DNA of 64,000 bases, from assembly GCA_947495975.1 (NCBI GenBank), contig CANMBE010000001.1, positions 124,001 to 188,000 on the forward strand, read 5' to 3'. Origin of the DNA: Ignavibacteria bacterium. Its GTDB lineage: Bacteria > Bacteroidota > Ignavibacteria > Kapaibacteriales > Kapaibacteriaceae. Positions 26,118 to 34,598 of the stretch are shown one piece after another. Positions within the stretch are counted from its first letter, which is position 1. The number at the start of each line of letters is the position of its first letter. The position numbers and the translations under genes were made by a program. The notes beneath the pieces are model-generated. The model ran no database searches and was not told the DNA's origin. It saw nothing but the letters and a program-made list of their open reading frames with translations.

Positions 26118-27281
26118 TTACCAAACAAATCGTTCTAGCGCCCTACTAGCGCGCGCAAAGGCCTCGTCTACAGTAACACCGGTTGCAGTAAGATGACCCA
26201 TCTTGCGGCCCAAACGAACATCCTTCTTGCCATAGAGATGTAGCGCAACATCATCGATCTTCAACATCTCTATGACGCTATCGGGAATCCCGTTGCCAGT
26301 GCGCTCTCCGAGCAGGTTAATCATACATGCAGCTGGCACTCGCATTGATGCACTACCGAGTGGCAAATTCAAAACAGCACGAACGCAATTTTCATATTGC
26401 GATGTATGGCATGCCTCAATGGTATAGTGGCCGCTGTTATGAGGGCGTGGTGCGATCTCATTGAACAAGATTTCATTGGATGACGTTAGAAACATTTCAA
26501 TGCCAAACACTCCAACACCGTTGATTGTTTCTACGCACAACAATGCAATCTCCTGGGCACGTTTTAACAAGTGCTCTTCTATGGGTGCAGGTGCAAGCAC
26601 CGTAACGCAGATATGCCCTTGCTGTATTGTCTGCACACATGGATACACGGCAGTCTCTCCGCGCTTATTGCGGGCTACTATAACTGCGAGTTCTTTGGTA
26701 AAGGTCACAAATGATTCTGCAAGTAATGGACGGGGCTCTTCCCCCTCCATAAATCTGCGCCACACCATGTCAATCTCAGTGTCTCGCTTTATCGTTGCGT
26801 TTCCGTAGCCATCATATCCGAATCGACGGGTCTTGGCAACAAACGGATAACCATGAGCAATGCCAAAGTCAACAAGATCCTGCTTGGTATGTATCTCTGC
26901 GAAGGCTGGTGTTGGAATCCCTACCGCTGAGAACGTTTGCTTCTGCGTGAATTTGTCCTGCACAAGCCGCATGGTGTCTGGCGAAGGAAAAACAAGCCGC
27001 CGCTCAGCTATATAGTCTAGGATGGCTGGGTCAATAAACTCATTCTCAAGTGTAACAACATCGGACGCAGCAATAAATTTGTCTAGCTCTTCAACATCTC
27101 TCCACCCAGCAGAAAATTCATGCTTGGTCATTACACCAGCCGGAGAATTCTCGCCATGCTCGATCACCGCAACACGGAGCCCCATACGATATGCAGCCTG
27201 GGCGGTCATCTTAGCAAGTTGACCACCACCAAGGAGACCAAGTGTGAAGGGTTCAGCAGGAGTGTAGATTGAAGGAAGCAC
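26118..27281 (-). CDS. purK: 5-(carboxyamino)imidazole ribonucleotide synthase
   Basis: A 387-aa ATP-grasp enzyme of purine synthesis that adds bicarbonate to AIR using ATP. The N-terminal LGLLGGGQLAKM near 14-25 binds the ribonucleotide. The ATP-grasp core includes FVAKTRRFGYDGYGN near 148 and NEIAPRPHNSGHYTIEACHTSQ near 268, which is the family signature. The start is a GTG at 27281. No purE lies beside it. It follows acpS and a possible 35-codon gene in the minus-strand run led by the DUF5686-like gene and prfB. Confidence 0.93.
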   Translation of the reverse strand: MLPSIYTPAEPFTLGLLGGGQLAKMTAQAAYRMGLRVAVIEHGENSPAGVMTKHEFSAGWRDVEELDKFIAASDVVTLENEFIDPAILDYIAERRLVFPSPDTMRLVQDKFTQKQTFSAVGIPTPAFAEIHTKQDLVDFGIAHGYPFVAKTRRFGYDGYGNATIKRDTEIDMVWRRFMEGEEPRPLLAESFVTFTKELAVIVARNKRGETAVYPCVQTIQQGHICVTVLAPAPIEEHLLKRAQEIALLCVETINGVGVFGIEMFLTSSNEILFNEIAPRPHNSGHYTIEACHTSQYENCVRAVLNLPLGSASMRVPAACMINLLGERTGNGIPDSVIEMLKIDDVALHLYGKKDVRLGRKMGHLTATGVTVDEAFARASRALERFVW

Positions 27282-27286
27282 GGAGT

Positions 27287-27394
27287 TCAGTAGTTAGTTG
27301 GAGAGATACAGAGATGCCGGACAACCGAAGGCCAACGTGGCGCATCATCCTCGTATTGCCACACAGTATAGAACTCAGAAAGCAAACGGAACAT
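27287..27394 (-). CDS. Candidate small protein (35 aa) between acpS and purK
   Basis: An ATG-started frame of 35 codons fills most of the acpS-purK spacer. It starts 21 nt after the acpS stop and ends 5 nt before the purK GTG. AGGA lies about 6 nt before its ATG. The peptide (MFRLLSEFYTVWQYEDDAP, then RWPSVVRHLC) is rich in aromatic and charged residues and reads like a real soluble protein fragment. I recognise no family. It may be a genuine small gene, a leader peptide affecting purK, or a chance frame. Confidence 0.4.
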   Translation of the reverse strand: MFRLLSEFYTVWQYEDDAPRWPSVVRHLCISPTNY

Positions 27395-27415
27395 TGGATG
27401 GTCCTATTGTAAAGA

Positions 27416-27799
27416 TTATGAGTTGTTTGGTTCTTCGATAACAACTACTGCAAGGCCGATGCTGGCCGTGTGAGACAGTGTTACATGTATTACGTGATTG
27501 CTCCATCGCTCAGCCATTGCACCAAAGAGTTCGATGACGGGTTCACCAGAGGGTAAATTCTTAACACCAACGAGCTTAAATGCCATGCCCTCGCGCATGC
27601 CCAACTTAATAGCCTTGGAGAAGGCTTCTTTTGCTGCAAAGCGTGCGGCGTAGTGCAAAAACCGCGTGTCACCAAAATGATCACAGTATGCGATCTCAGT
27701 CTCTGTAAACACACGTTTCAAGAAACGTTCTCCGTACTCATCAAACGAATGTTGGATGCGTGGTACATCGATGATATCTGTTCCGATTCCGTGCAACAT
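27416..27799 (-). CDS. acpS: Holo-[acyl-carrier-protein] synthase
   Basis: A 127-aa phosphopantetheinyl transferase of the AcpS type, which loads the CoA-derived arm onto acyl carrier protein. The N-terminal HGIGTDIIDVPRI at 3-15 carries the metal-binding Asp, and AARFAAKEAFSKA near 52-64 carries the catalytic Glu and Lys. Length is usual for the family. It is 37 bp downstream of prfB. Confidence 0.95.
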   Translation of the reverse strand: MLHGIGTDIIDVPRIQHSFDEYGERFLKRVFTETEIAYCDHFGDTRFLHYAARFAAKEAFSKAIKLGMREGMAFKLVGVKNLPSGEPVIELFGAMAERWSNHVIHVTLSHTASIGLAVVVIEEPNNS

Positions 27800-27836
27800 A
27801 AAAGAGAGGCTAGAGCAAAGTGAACATGACTACTTG

Positions 27837-28947
27837 TTATTGATTCATGAGGCTGTCTTCGAGCAAGAGGTATGCTTTGATGAGTTCATCCAGATCTCCA
27901 TCCATCACAGATTGTACATCAGTAATCTTAGTTTCTGTGCGGTGGTCATTCACCATCGTGTATGGCTGAAAGACATAGCTACGAATTTGGGAGCCCCATT
28001 CAATTCTCTTCTTCGTACCTTCAATGGCGGCCTTGGCAGCATCTTCTTCTTCGCGACGTTTTTGGTAGAGCCGGCTCTTGAGCATCTTCATCGCGTGTTC
28101 GCGGTTAAGTAGCTGCGAGCGTTCCTTTTGGCACGCTACAACGATACCTGAGGGAAGGTGGCGCAGACGTACGGCTGTTTCTACCTTGTTCACATTTTGT
28201 CCGCCTTTGCCGCCTGAGCGAAAGGTGTCCATCTCAACATCTGCTGGGTTTACCTCTATCTCCACCTCATCGTCCACTTCGGGGTAAACAAAGACGGAGG
28301 AGAATGACGTGTGTCTACGAGCATTGGAATCGTACGGGCTTATGCGCACCAGACGGTGCACGCCGTTTTCTGCCTTAAGGTAGCCGTAGGCAAATCGGCC
28401 CTTGATTTCTAATGTAGCACTCTTGATTCCGGCAGCTTCACCTGCTTGTTCGTCTGCAAGGTATACTTCGTAGCCGTGCTTCTCAGCCCAGCGCGTATAC
28501 ATACGAAGCAGCATCTCAGCCCAATCTTGAGCTTCTGTTCCTCCAGCGCCGGCATTGATCATGAGCATAGCATTACGGTCATCGTCTGGACCTGCAAGGA
28601 TCTTGCGCAACTCTAGCTCGTCAACAGCTTTTTGACTCCTATCAAGCTCTGCCACGATGTCTGCGTCCATCGTTTCGTCCTTTGCCTCTTCGGCAAGTTC
28701 GATAAGGGCTTCCACGTCGCTAACAGATACTTGTGCAGCCTCCCACGTTGCCACCCAGTCCTTAAGACCTGAGGTTTCCTGCATGGATTTTTGTGCTTTT
28801 TGAGCGTCGTCCCAGAAATCAGGTGCCTGGGAATACATTTCTCGTTCAGCTATTTCATCAAGCTTACGATCGATGTCAAAGGAACCTCCGAAGTTGGTCT
28901 ACGCGGTCGCGGAGTTCAGAGATGCGGTGTTTCTGTGGTTCGAACAT
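27837..28947 (-). CDS. prfB: Peptide chain release factor 2 (programmed +1 frameshift)
   Basis: RF2 ends translation at UGA and UAA. Frame zero starts at the ATG at 28947 ([19 protein letters not shown]) and reaches an in-frame TGA at codon 24. A +1 shift there joins 23 codons to the main frame, which continues [13 protein letters not shown] and then [11 protein letters not shown], for 369 aa in total, the normal family length. The GGQ catalytic motif lies in [12 protein letters not shown]. The stop-recognition tripeptide reads SPY in place of the usual SPF. A frame that starts only at 28838 would miss the first 36 residues. The gene lies 15 bp after the DUF5686-like gene. Confidence 0.95.
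28875..28889 (-). promoter_or_regulatory. RF2 programmed +1 frameshift site
   Basis: On the minus strand the order is GGAGG (28889-28885), TTC, then the slip codon CTT, the stop TGA (28878-28876) and C. The internal ribosome-binding-like GGAGG followed by CTT-TGA-C is the classic autoregulatory site. When RF2 is scarce the ribosome pauses at TGA and slips one base. Confidence 0.93.
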
Positions 28948-28950
28948 GGG

Positions 28951-28958
28951 CAAAGATA
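28951..28958 (-). promoter_or_regulatory. Putative -7 box TATCTTTG directly before prfB
   Basis: The minus strand reads TATCTTTG, then CCC, then the prfB ATG. It matches TAnnTTTG. If used, the transcript would begin at or very near the start codon and be leaderless. A TTG lies 10 nt upstream, closer than the usual -33 spacing. Confidence 0.4.
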
Positions 28959-28962
28959 CGCT

Positions 28963-31446
28963 TCACAGCAACGGGCTACTAATCGTGATTGCCCATCCGA
29001 AGGTGCCCCTTGGCGAGAGGGGGCCAACGGGCCACAGTGCATCGAAGCGGAGGAAGAAGAGGTCGCTGATGAATGTTGGGATTCTACCAATTGCAAAGCC
29101 CGCTTCCATGTAAATGCCGGGTGTTGAATCAAAGATGAGTCCTGCCACAACTGGCTGTGCTCTCTGCGTGATGTTCATTGCTGCGAATCGACCGATGAAA
29201 TCTATACCTCTTCCAGAGGAAAAGGTTGGCAGCCCAACAAGGCGCCACAACATGTCCGAGAAATTGTGCTCAGATACAACGGACAGATATTCGGTTCCTG
29301 CAAAATTGTTGATGCCCACGGTGGAGAAATCACGCGTGGATCCAAGGAATGGGAATCTGCGGGCAACGTTGAATCGCCCTTGTACGGGAGTTTGGGTTGA
29401 TTGTATGCCCGCAGAGAGAGTAACGTCTAGCCCCATTGGCACATAACCAGTCGTAAATGTGGGAATGCGCCCATCTATGGCTATATCTAAACTCAGAAAC
29501 TGCCGGTTGCTTTGCGTCTCTCGTCCAGCCAGCGCATTCACACGCATGGTAACGGGAGAAGTTTTTCCCATAACCGATTCAATAAGTCCGGGCTCAAAGA
29601 ATGTGCCCGATAGTTGGAGCACTTGATAGTCGCCTGCATCGGCACGAATAGTAACACGGTTTACAGTCTCAATGAGTGGCATGTTTATATGGCGCGTCCA
29701 CGATCCACTGAGGGCAAGTCTCACGTCCTTGGTCTTGATAGTGGCGCCAGCTTCAAAACCATCACGACGGAAAAAATCAAAGTTGTCTCTGAAGAAGAGA
29801 TTTGAAAGGTTGAGAAAACCAAGACGTTTTATGATGGTCTTAGATTCTTGCACTGTTGCAATGGCAGACATCACACCACCGAATAGTGTAAGCTGAAGCG
29901 AATTATTCTTGATGATTGATATGGCTAACTCAGCGCTTCCAACCTTGGTACCCTTTTCTCCAAATGCCACACTCGATGTAAGTGTTACGGGGCTTAGGGC
30001 AGCCTTGATTGTTCCGCCATAGAGCATTCCAGTAATTGATGAACGATTCAACAGTGGGTTTAACCCAATGCTGAGGTTACCAATTTGAGGCAAGTTTATG
30101 ATTGAGCCACCCCCACCAGTGGAGCTTTCACGATCCGCGTTTGCCCTTCTCGCTGAATCTTTCTCTCGCCCGCCCCCTGCAGCAATTGCACTGTCTTGAC
30201 GGTGGTACAGCAAACTGTCTTCAGCAGACTGTTCAGAAAATGAGTGTTCATTCCAAAATTCGGGGCGGAAAGAATCCGCGCCGGGGTCTACCGTAACGGC
30301 ACTGTTCTGTTTTTCAATACGCACGGTTGCCCCACCAGAGTCTGCCTCTGCGGTTGGCGGAGCAATTTCAGGGGCAATAAATAGTGAATCGTCAATCGGC
30401 GTGTTTACAGCAATATCTGTTACGTACGTCTGTGCTGCCACATCTGCTGTGATCTCTAGCAGGCCCGTTATAATGCGAACCTTCACACCAGCAGTCACAT
30501 TCTGATATGATGGGGCCCACACGGAGTCATTTACTTTTTCGTACCGTTGTTCATACGTAAGATCCTTTAGGAATGGGAATGCAGTCTCGTCAGTTGGCGA
30601 GAAACTAGCTGCAATCACTTGATACGTGCCCTCAACAATGGTAAGTGTGCCCTCAAAGCCGGGGAACACCCTCGCCTTGGGTGCAAAAGCAAGCTCGTAT
30701 ACCATTTGACCTCCGAGCGGCTTCTTCCACAACAATCGGTATTCATATTCATCCAGGGCGTCTGCGCCAAGGGGCGTTATCATCGTTGTCTTGAGAATCG
30801 TCAATTCATCCTGTGTGAAGTCAAAGAAGTCATCAAAGACAGCGAGGTTGCTTTGCGCACCTACGTTTGCTGTCTGCCTTCGCTGCGTTATACGGAGATG
30901 TTTTTTAGGGTCCGGACTCCGTCTGTCATAGACCTTGGAAAACGTTTCTGTGATGGATTCCTTTGGGCCATCGCCTTGGCTACCCAGGCCGCCCATGTCA
31001 ATCTTGTATTTCATCTTGGAGTACAGCGTGCTCACGATGGACGAAATGCGTGTAGCATTCTCTTTCTTGCGTTCAATTGACCGACGAATGATTTCTTCAG
31101 GGGTGATGTCCCCCAATACCCTTACGCCAGCAAGAGCGATGCTTGATGCTGGTAGCGCAATCGTCATTGCATCTTGCCGCTGATCCACCGCTATCAACCG
31201 TTCATGGTACCCAACGCTTCTTACCCGAAGTAGCTTTGCCAATCCAGGAATCGGCAACCTGAAACGGCCGCCTGAGCGCGTGTATGTGCCAGAAGTAGTA
31301 CCCTCAATTCGTATCGAAGCACCGGAGATGGGCTCATGCGTAGCACTGTCTATAACCGTGCCGGTGAGCACCATTTTTGGTGGCTGTTGAGCAGCAGATG
31401 CCATTGCGAGCAAGAGCAAAACAGACAGATATAGAGGGTGCTTCAT
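28963..31446 (-). CDS. Outer membrane protein with carboxypeptidase-like regulatory domain (DUF5686 type)
   Basis: The product is 827 aa from the ATG at 31446, which gives a clean signal peptide (LYLSVLLLLAMASAAQQ); a longer frame exists but lacks this fit. Residues about 25-110 form a carboxypeptidase-D-regulatory-like beta-sandwich (GTVIDSATHEPISGASIRIEGT), as at the start of many Bacteroidota outer membrane proteins. The rest follows the DUF5686 pattern: a helical and beta region, then a large beta-barrel from about 470 that ends in aromatic and polar alternation. The function of DUF5686 proteins is not established. It leads the run prfB-acpS-purK. Confidence 0.75.
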   Translation of the reverse strand: MKHPLYLSVLLLLAMASAAQQPPKMVLTGTVIDSATHEPISGASIRIEGTTSGTYTRSGGRFRLPIPGLAKLLRVRSVGYHERLIAVDQRQDAMTIALPASSIALAGVRVLGDITPEEIIRRSIERKKENATRISSIVSTLYSKMKYKIDMGGLGSQGDGPKESITETFSKVYDRRSPDPKKHLRITQRRQTANVGAQSNLAVFDDFFDFTQDELTILKTTMITPLGADALDEYEYRLLWKKPLGGQMVYELAFAPKARVFPGFEGTLTIVEGTYQVIAASFSPTDETAFPFLKDLTYEQRYEKVNDSVWAPSYQNVTAGVKVRIITGLLEITADVAAQTYVTDIAVNTPIDDSLFIAPEIAPPTAEADSGGATVRIEKQNSAVTVDPGADSFRPEFWNEHSFSEQSAEDSLLYHRQDSAIAAGGGREKDSARRANADRESSTGGGGSIINLPQIGNLSIGLNPLLNRSSITGMLYGGTIKAALSPVTLTSSVAFGEKGTKVGSAELAISIIKNNSLQLTLFGGVMSAIATVQESKTIIKRLGFLNLSNLFFRDNFDFFRRDGFEAGATIKTKDVRLALSGSWTRHINMPLIETVNRVTIRADAGDYQVLQLSGTFFEPGLIESVMGKTSPVTMRVNALAGRETQSNRQFLSLDIAIDGRIPTFTTGYVPMGLDVTLSAGIQSTQTPVQGRFNVARRFPFLGSTRDFSTVGINNFAGTEYLSVVSEHNFSDMLWRLVGLPTFSSGRGIDFIGRFAAMNITQRAQPVVAGLIFDSTPGIYMEAGFAIGRIPTFISDLFFLRFDALWPVGPLSPRGTFGWAITISSPLL

Positions 31447-31512
31447 GGTCTGAAGTTTATAGAACGAGTCATGGTTTTTGTACAATGATAGGGGGTCAAT
31501 CAACGAGGCGAT

Positions 31513-31544
31513 TATTACGTGTGTATTACGTATGTTACCGTAAC
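31513..31544 (+). promoter_or_regulatory. Tandem 11-bp repeats and odd palindrome before the small beta-barrel gene
   Basis: TATTACGTGTG (31513-31523) is followed directly by TATTACGTATG (31524-31534), a 10/11 match with one-helical-turn spacing, and then by the odd palindrome GTTACcGTAAC (31534-31544). It lies 57-88 bp upstream of the ATG at 31601 and in the divergent spacer with the DUF5686-like gene. It looks like an operator for a DNA-binding regulator; which one is unknown. Confidence 0.45.
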
Positions 31545-31600
31545 CCTTTAAGCAGCAAACAAAGAGGGTAATTTATTCATATCCATTAGGGGAATGTAGT

Positions 31601-32221
31601 ATGAAGCGACTCGTAACTTTGGCAGCCATTGCGCTGCTTGCATGTTCAGTATCATTTGCGCAAGGAGAATCCACGGTGCGCCGCACAGCTGGCTCTAACG
31701 CACTGCTCTTTACGCTTAACGGACTCGCCGACCTTAGCGGGGGTGATTTCATGGGAGGAATGGGATTTAATCACTTCTTGTCAAATGACGTTGCACTTCG
31801 TGCAGGTGTAGGTTTTGGCATGGCAAGCCTAACATCAGGAACAGGCACGGCGGAAGACAAGGCGTCTACAACTACAATCAATGTTGCACCTGGTATTCGC
31901 TTTAACCTCGCGAATAACAGCAACGTTGCGATGTACGTTGGCGGTCAGGTAATGTTTGGCATGTCATCTACGTCCAACACTCTTGGTGGCGCTAATGACG
32001 GTAGCACATCATCAACAAGTATTGGAGTTGGTGCGTTTGCTGGTGCTGAGTGGTTCCCATGGAACAACGTATCTCTTGGCCTAGAGTATGGCCTTGGACT
32101 TACAACTTCGAGCAGCTCTGATAAGGATGCTGCAGGCGTTGAAACAGCTGGTCCAACATTCACCTCTATCGACCTTGGAATCACCAATGTACAGTTCACA
32201 CTTGCACTCTACTTCAATTAA
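31601..32221 (+). CDS. Small outer membrane beta-barrel protein
   Basis: A 206-aa protein with signal peptide MKRLVTLAAIALLACSVSFAQ. The mature part consists of alternating strands and turns (ALRAGVGFGMASL, VAMYVGGQVMFGM, GVGAFAGAEWFPWNNVSLGLEYGLGL) and ends FTLALYFN, typical of an eight-stranded outer membrane barrel closed by a C-terminal aromatic motif. Similar proteins are annotated as PorT-like or OmpW-like, but no specific function can be read. It stands alone, with a repeat-rich promoter region before it and a strong terminator after it, which suggests high or tightly controlled expression. Confidence 0.8.
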   Translation: MKRLVTLAAIALLACSVSFAQGESTVRRTAGSNALLFTLNGLADLSGGDFMGGMGFNHFLSNDVALRAGVGFGMASLTSGTGTAEDKASTTTINVAPGIRFNLANNSNVAMYVGGQVMFGMSSTSNTLGGANDGSTSSTSIGVGAFAGAEWFPWNNVSLGLEYGLGLTTSSSSDKDAAGVETAGPTFTSIDLGITNVQFTLALYFN

Positions 32222-32264
32222 GAAGTAGATAAAGGGTTAAACCTTTTTGTACAGGAAACATCTT

Positions 32265-32296
32265 GGGTGCCATCTTTGGATGGCACCCTTTTTTTT
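32265..32296 (+). terminator. Strong rho-independent terminator
   Basis: A perfect 10-bp stem (GGGTGCCATC/GATGGCACCC) with a TTTG loop is followed by eight T residues (32289-32296). It separates the small beta-barrel gene from the next gene and shows that an in-frame start at 32267 for the next gene is not real. Confidence 0.95.
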
Positions 32297-32308
32297 AGGA
32301 TACAGAGA

Positions 32309-33883
32309 ATGACTCTTCGCATGAGACTATTTGTCATTGCACTATGTGCTGCAACCTCACTTTCATACGCACAGACGCCTACGTGGTCTGCAGATGTTGC
32401 ATCAATCGTGTATTCAAAGTGCACACCGTGCCATCGTACTGGGGAAATCGCCCCTTTTACGTTTGAGTCATACGAGGATGTTGCCAATAGGGCCGGCTCT
32501 GTCAAATACGCTGTAGAGACGCGCACGATGCCACCATGGCCGCCTACGGCTGGCCATGGGACCTTTATGGGCAATAGATCACTATCTAACGTTGAGATCG
32601 CCAAGATTTCTGCATGGGTAGATGCCGGTGCGCCCTCAGGAGACCTAACACAAGCCCCAAAGCCCCCTACCTTCCCGAGTGGATCACAACTTGGCACACC
32701 GGATCTGGTACTTGAGATGCCCCAAACGTGGCAGGTGCAAGGAAACAACAAGGATGTCTATCGGTACTTTGTGCTCCCCACAAACATTCCAGCCGATACG
32801 TACATCTCTGCAATTGAATTCCGTCCAGGAAACACAAAAGTGGTGCACCATGTCCTGTACTACCTCGATACGAGTGGAACTGGGCGCGCAAGGGATTTAG
32901 CCGACCCGCTTCCTGGTTATGCAGGCTTTGGCGACCCAGGATTTACATCGGCCGCATCGTTTCTTGGTTGGGTACCAGGCGCCCAACAACGCTTCTTTCC
33001 TCCAGAAATTGGCGTGCGTTTCTATAAGGGCTCCGATCTCGTGATTCAAGTACACTACGCCCCTTCAGAAACTGATCAAACAGATCTCTCACATGTAAAC
33101 ATCTTCTTCCATAAGAATCCTGTTTCAAGGCTGGTGCAAGAGTTCTCGCTCAATCCAACAAACCTCATCGCGGGACAGTCGTTTGTCATCAATGCGAATA
33201 CATCAAGAACTTTCACAACAAAGTACACTGTCCCGATCGATATAAGCCTCATCGGCGTTGCACCACACATGCACTTGTTAGGCATAAACGCCCGCGCTTA
33301 TGCAGTAACATCTAAGGGCGATACGATCAACCTCATAAAGATCGATGATTGGGAGTTTCACTGGCAAGGGGGCTATGCATATCGCAACCCTGTGAAAATT
33401 CCGCGCGGCTCAACGTTGTTCTATACAGCCGAATACGATAACACAGTAAACAATCCCGAGAACCCAAACTCCCCGCCAAAAACCGTTCGCTGGGGAGAGA
33501 GTACCACGGATGAAATGTTGCTCTGCTATTTTCACTGGGTTGCGTACCTAGCGGGAGACGAGACGTTGAACATGGAGAACACACCAATAACATCTGTGGC
33601 TGATGGTGCGCACAACGAAATACGTCGAATAACTGTCTACCCGTCTCCAACGCGGAGTGATCGGTCGCAGGTTGCCATTGAGTCTGCCACGGCTAGGGCT
33701 GTGCGGCTTACGATTGTAGACATTGCTGGACGCACGGTGTATAACAGCGATCAACAGCACCAACTTGTGAGCGGCCTAAACATTTTACCGCTCAATACTC
33801 ACGGCCTTGCTTCTGGTCAATACTTCGTTCGTATTGAGAGCAAGGAAGAATCAACTACAGTTGCATTTAGCGTTGCTCGATGA
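32309..33883 (+). CDS. Copper type II monooxygenase-like protein fused to a cytochrome c domain, with T9SS domain
   Basis: A 524-aa protein with signal peptide (FVIALCAATSLSYAQ). A mono-heme cytochrome c domain comes first (CTPCH at 38-42, with TMPPWPP near 73 as the distal region). It is followed by a fold like peptidylglycine alpha-hydroxylating monooxygenase with all six copper ligands in order: His180, His181, His249 for one site and His320, His322, Met403 for the other. The last 80 residues are a T9SS sorting domain (VYPSPTRSD, GLASGQYFVR). It should act at the cell surface as an oxidase or hydroxylase of unknown substrate, with the heme feeding electrons. The ATG at 32309 has AGGA 8 nt upstream. 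Confidence 0.85.
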   Translation: MTLRMRLFVIALCAATSLSYAQTPTWSADVASIVYSKCTPCHRTGEIAPFTFESYEDVANRAGSVKYAVETRTMPPWPPTAGHGTFMGNRSLSNVEIAKISAWVDAGAPSGDLTQAPKPPTFPSGSQLGTPDLVLEMPQTWQVQGNNKDVYRYFVLPTNIPADTYISAIEFRPGNTKVVHHVLYYLDTSGTGRARDLADPLPGYAGFGDPGFTSAASFLGWVPGAQQRFFPPEIGVRFYKGSDLVIQVHYAPSETDQTDLSHVNIFFHKNPVSRLVQEFSLNPTNLIAGQSFVINANTSRTFTTKYTVPIDISLIGVAPHMHLLGINARAYAVTSKGDTINLIKIDDWEFHWQGGYAYRNPVKIPRGSTLFYTAEYDNTVNNPENPNSPPKTVRWGESTTDEMLLCYFHWVAYLAGDETLNMENTPITSVADGAHNEIRRITVYPSPTRSDRSQVAIESATARAVRLTIVDIAGRTVYNSDQQHQLVSGLNILPLNTHGLASGQYFVRIESKEESTTVAFSVAR

Positions 33884-33893
33884 TCTCGTTGCT

Positions 33894-34574
33894 TTAGCGT
33901 TCGCCAAATATTGCAGTACCAACTCGCACCATTGTTGAGCCCTCTGCAACTGCCCATTCTAGATCATCGGACATTCCCATAGACAACTCTGATGTTGTAT
34001 CATGAGATGCGTCAAAGGCGTCTCGTATGACGCGCAGTTTTTCAAAGCCCGATCGAACTACACGTTCGTCCTGGCTAAGCGCGCCAATCGTCATAAAGCC
34101 TACAATGCGCAGTGGAGGCATGGTCAATATCTTTTCGATAAGGGGCTCAACGCCATCAAGTGCAACGCCGTTCTTTGTTGCCTCATTAGACACGTTTACT
34201 TCCACCATAACGTTGATAGATAGACTTTTTCTGGTGCATTCAGTGTGGAGTGCATCAATAAGCGACGGTCTATCAACAGACTGAACACACGTAACTCTGC
34301 CTACAACGTCTCGAACTTTGTTCGTCTGTAAATGGCCAATGAACTGCCATTCAATAGGCAGTTCTATCAATGCTTCACACTTGGGTACAAGCTCTTGTAC
34401 GCGGTTTTCACCAAACAACGTTTCTCCAAGGGCAGCCATTGAACGAAGAGCCTCCGCGGTCTGCTTCTTCGTTGCCAGCAGAAGTCGGATGTCTTGAGGA
34501 TTGCGGCTAACATTCATCGCAGCAACATGCATACGTTCATGAATATTGCGAAGCCGTGCTTCAGGAGTTGGCAT
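33894..34574 (-). CDS. YggS/PROSC family PLP homeostasis protein
   Basis: A 226-aa protein with a single TIM-barrel that binds pyridoxal phosphate. The PLP lysine lies in LLLATKKQTAEALRSM near 28-43. Other family stretches are LFGENRVQELVPK near 53, WQFIGHLQTNKVRDVV near 75 and ELSMGMSDDLEWAVAEGSTMVRVGTAIFGER at the C-terminus. The family keeps free PLP in balance and has no established enzymatic activity. It is 24 bp downstream of the BNR-repeat protein gene and convergent with the copper protein gene. Confidence 0.95.
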   Translation of the reverse strand: MPTPEARLRNIHERMHVAAMNVSRNPQDIRLLLATKKQTAEALRSMAALGETLFGENRVQELVPKCEALIELPIEWQFIGHLQTNKVRDVVGRVTCVQSVDRPSLIDALHTECTRKSLSINVMVEVNVSNEATKNGVALDGVEPLIEKILTMPPLRIVGFMTIGALSQDERVVRSGFEKLRVIRDAFDASHDTTSELSMGMSDDLEWAVAEGSTMVRVGTAIFGER

Positions 34575-34598
34575 TGAGTACTATTCTATGAGACGTTA

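Noticed and set aside
32267-32308. Longer N-terminus for the copper monooxygenase-like protein
   Set aside because: It would begin inside the terminator hairpin of the previous gene and precede the signal peptide.
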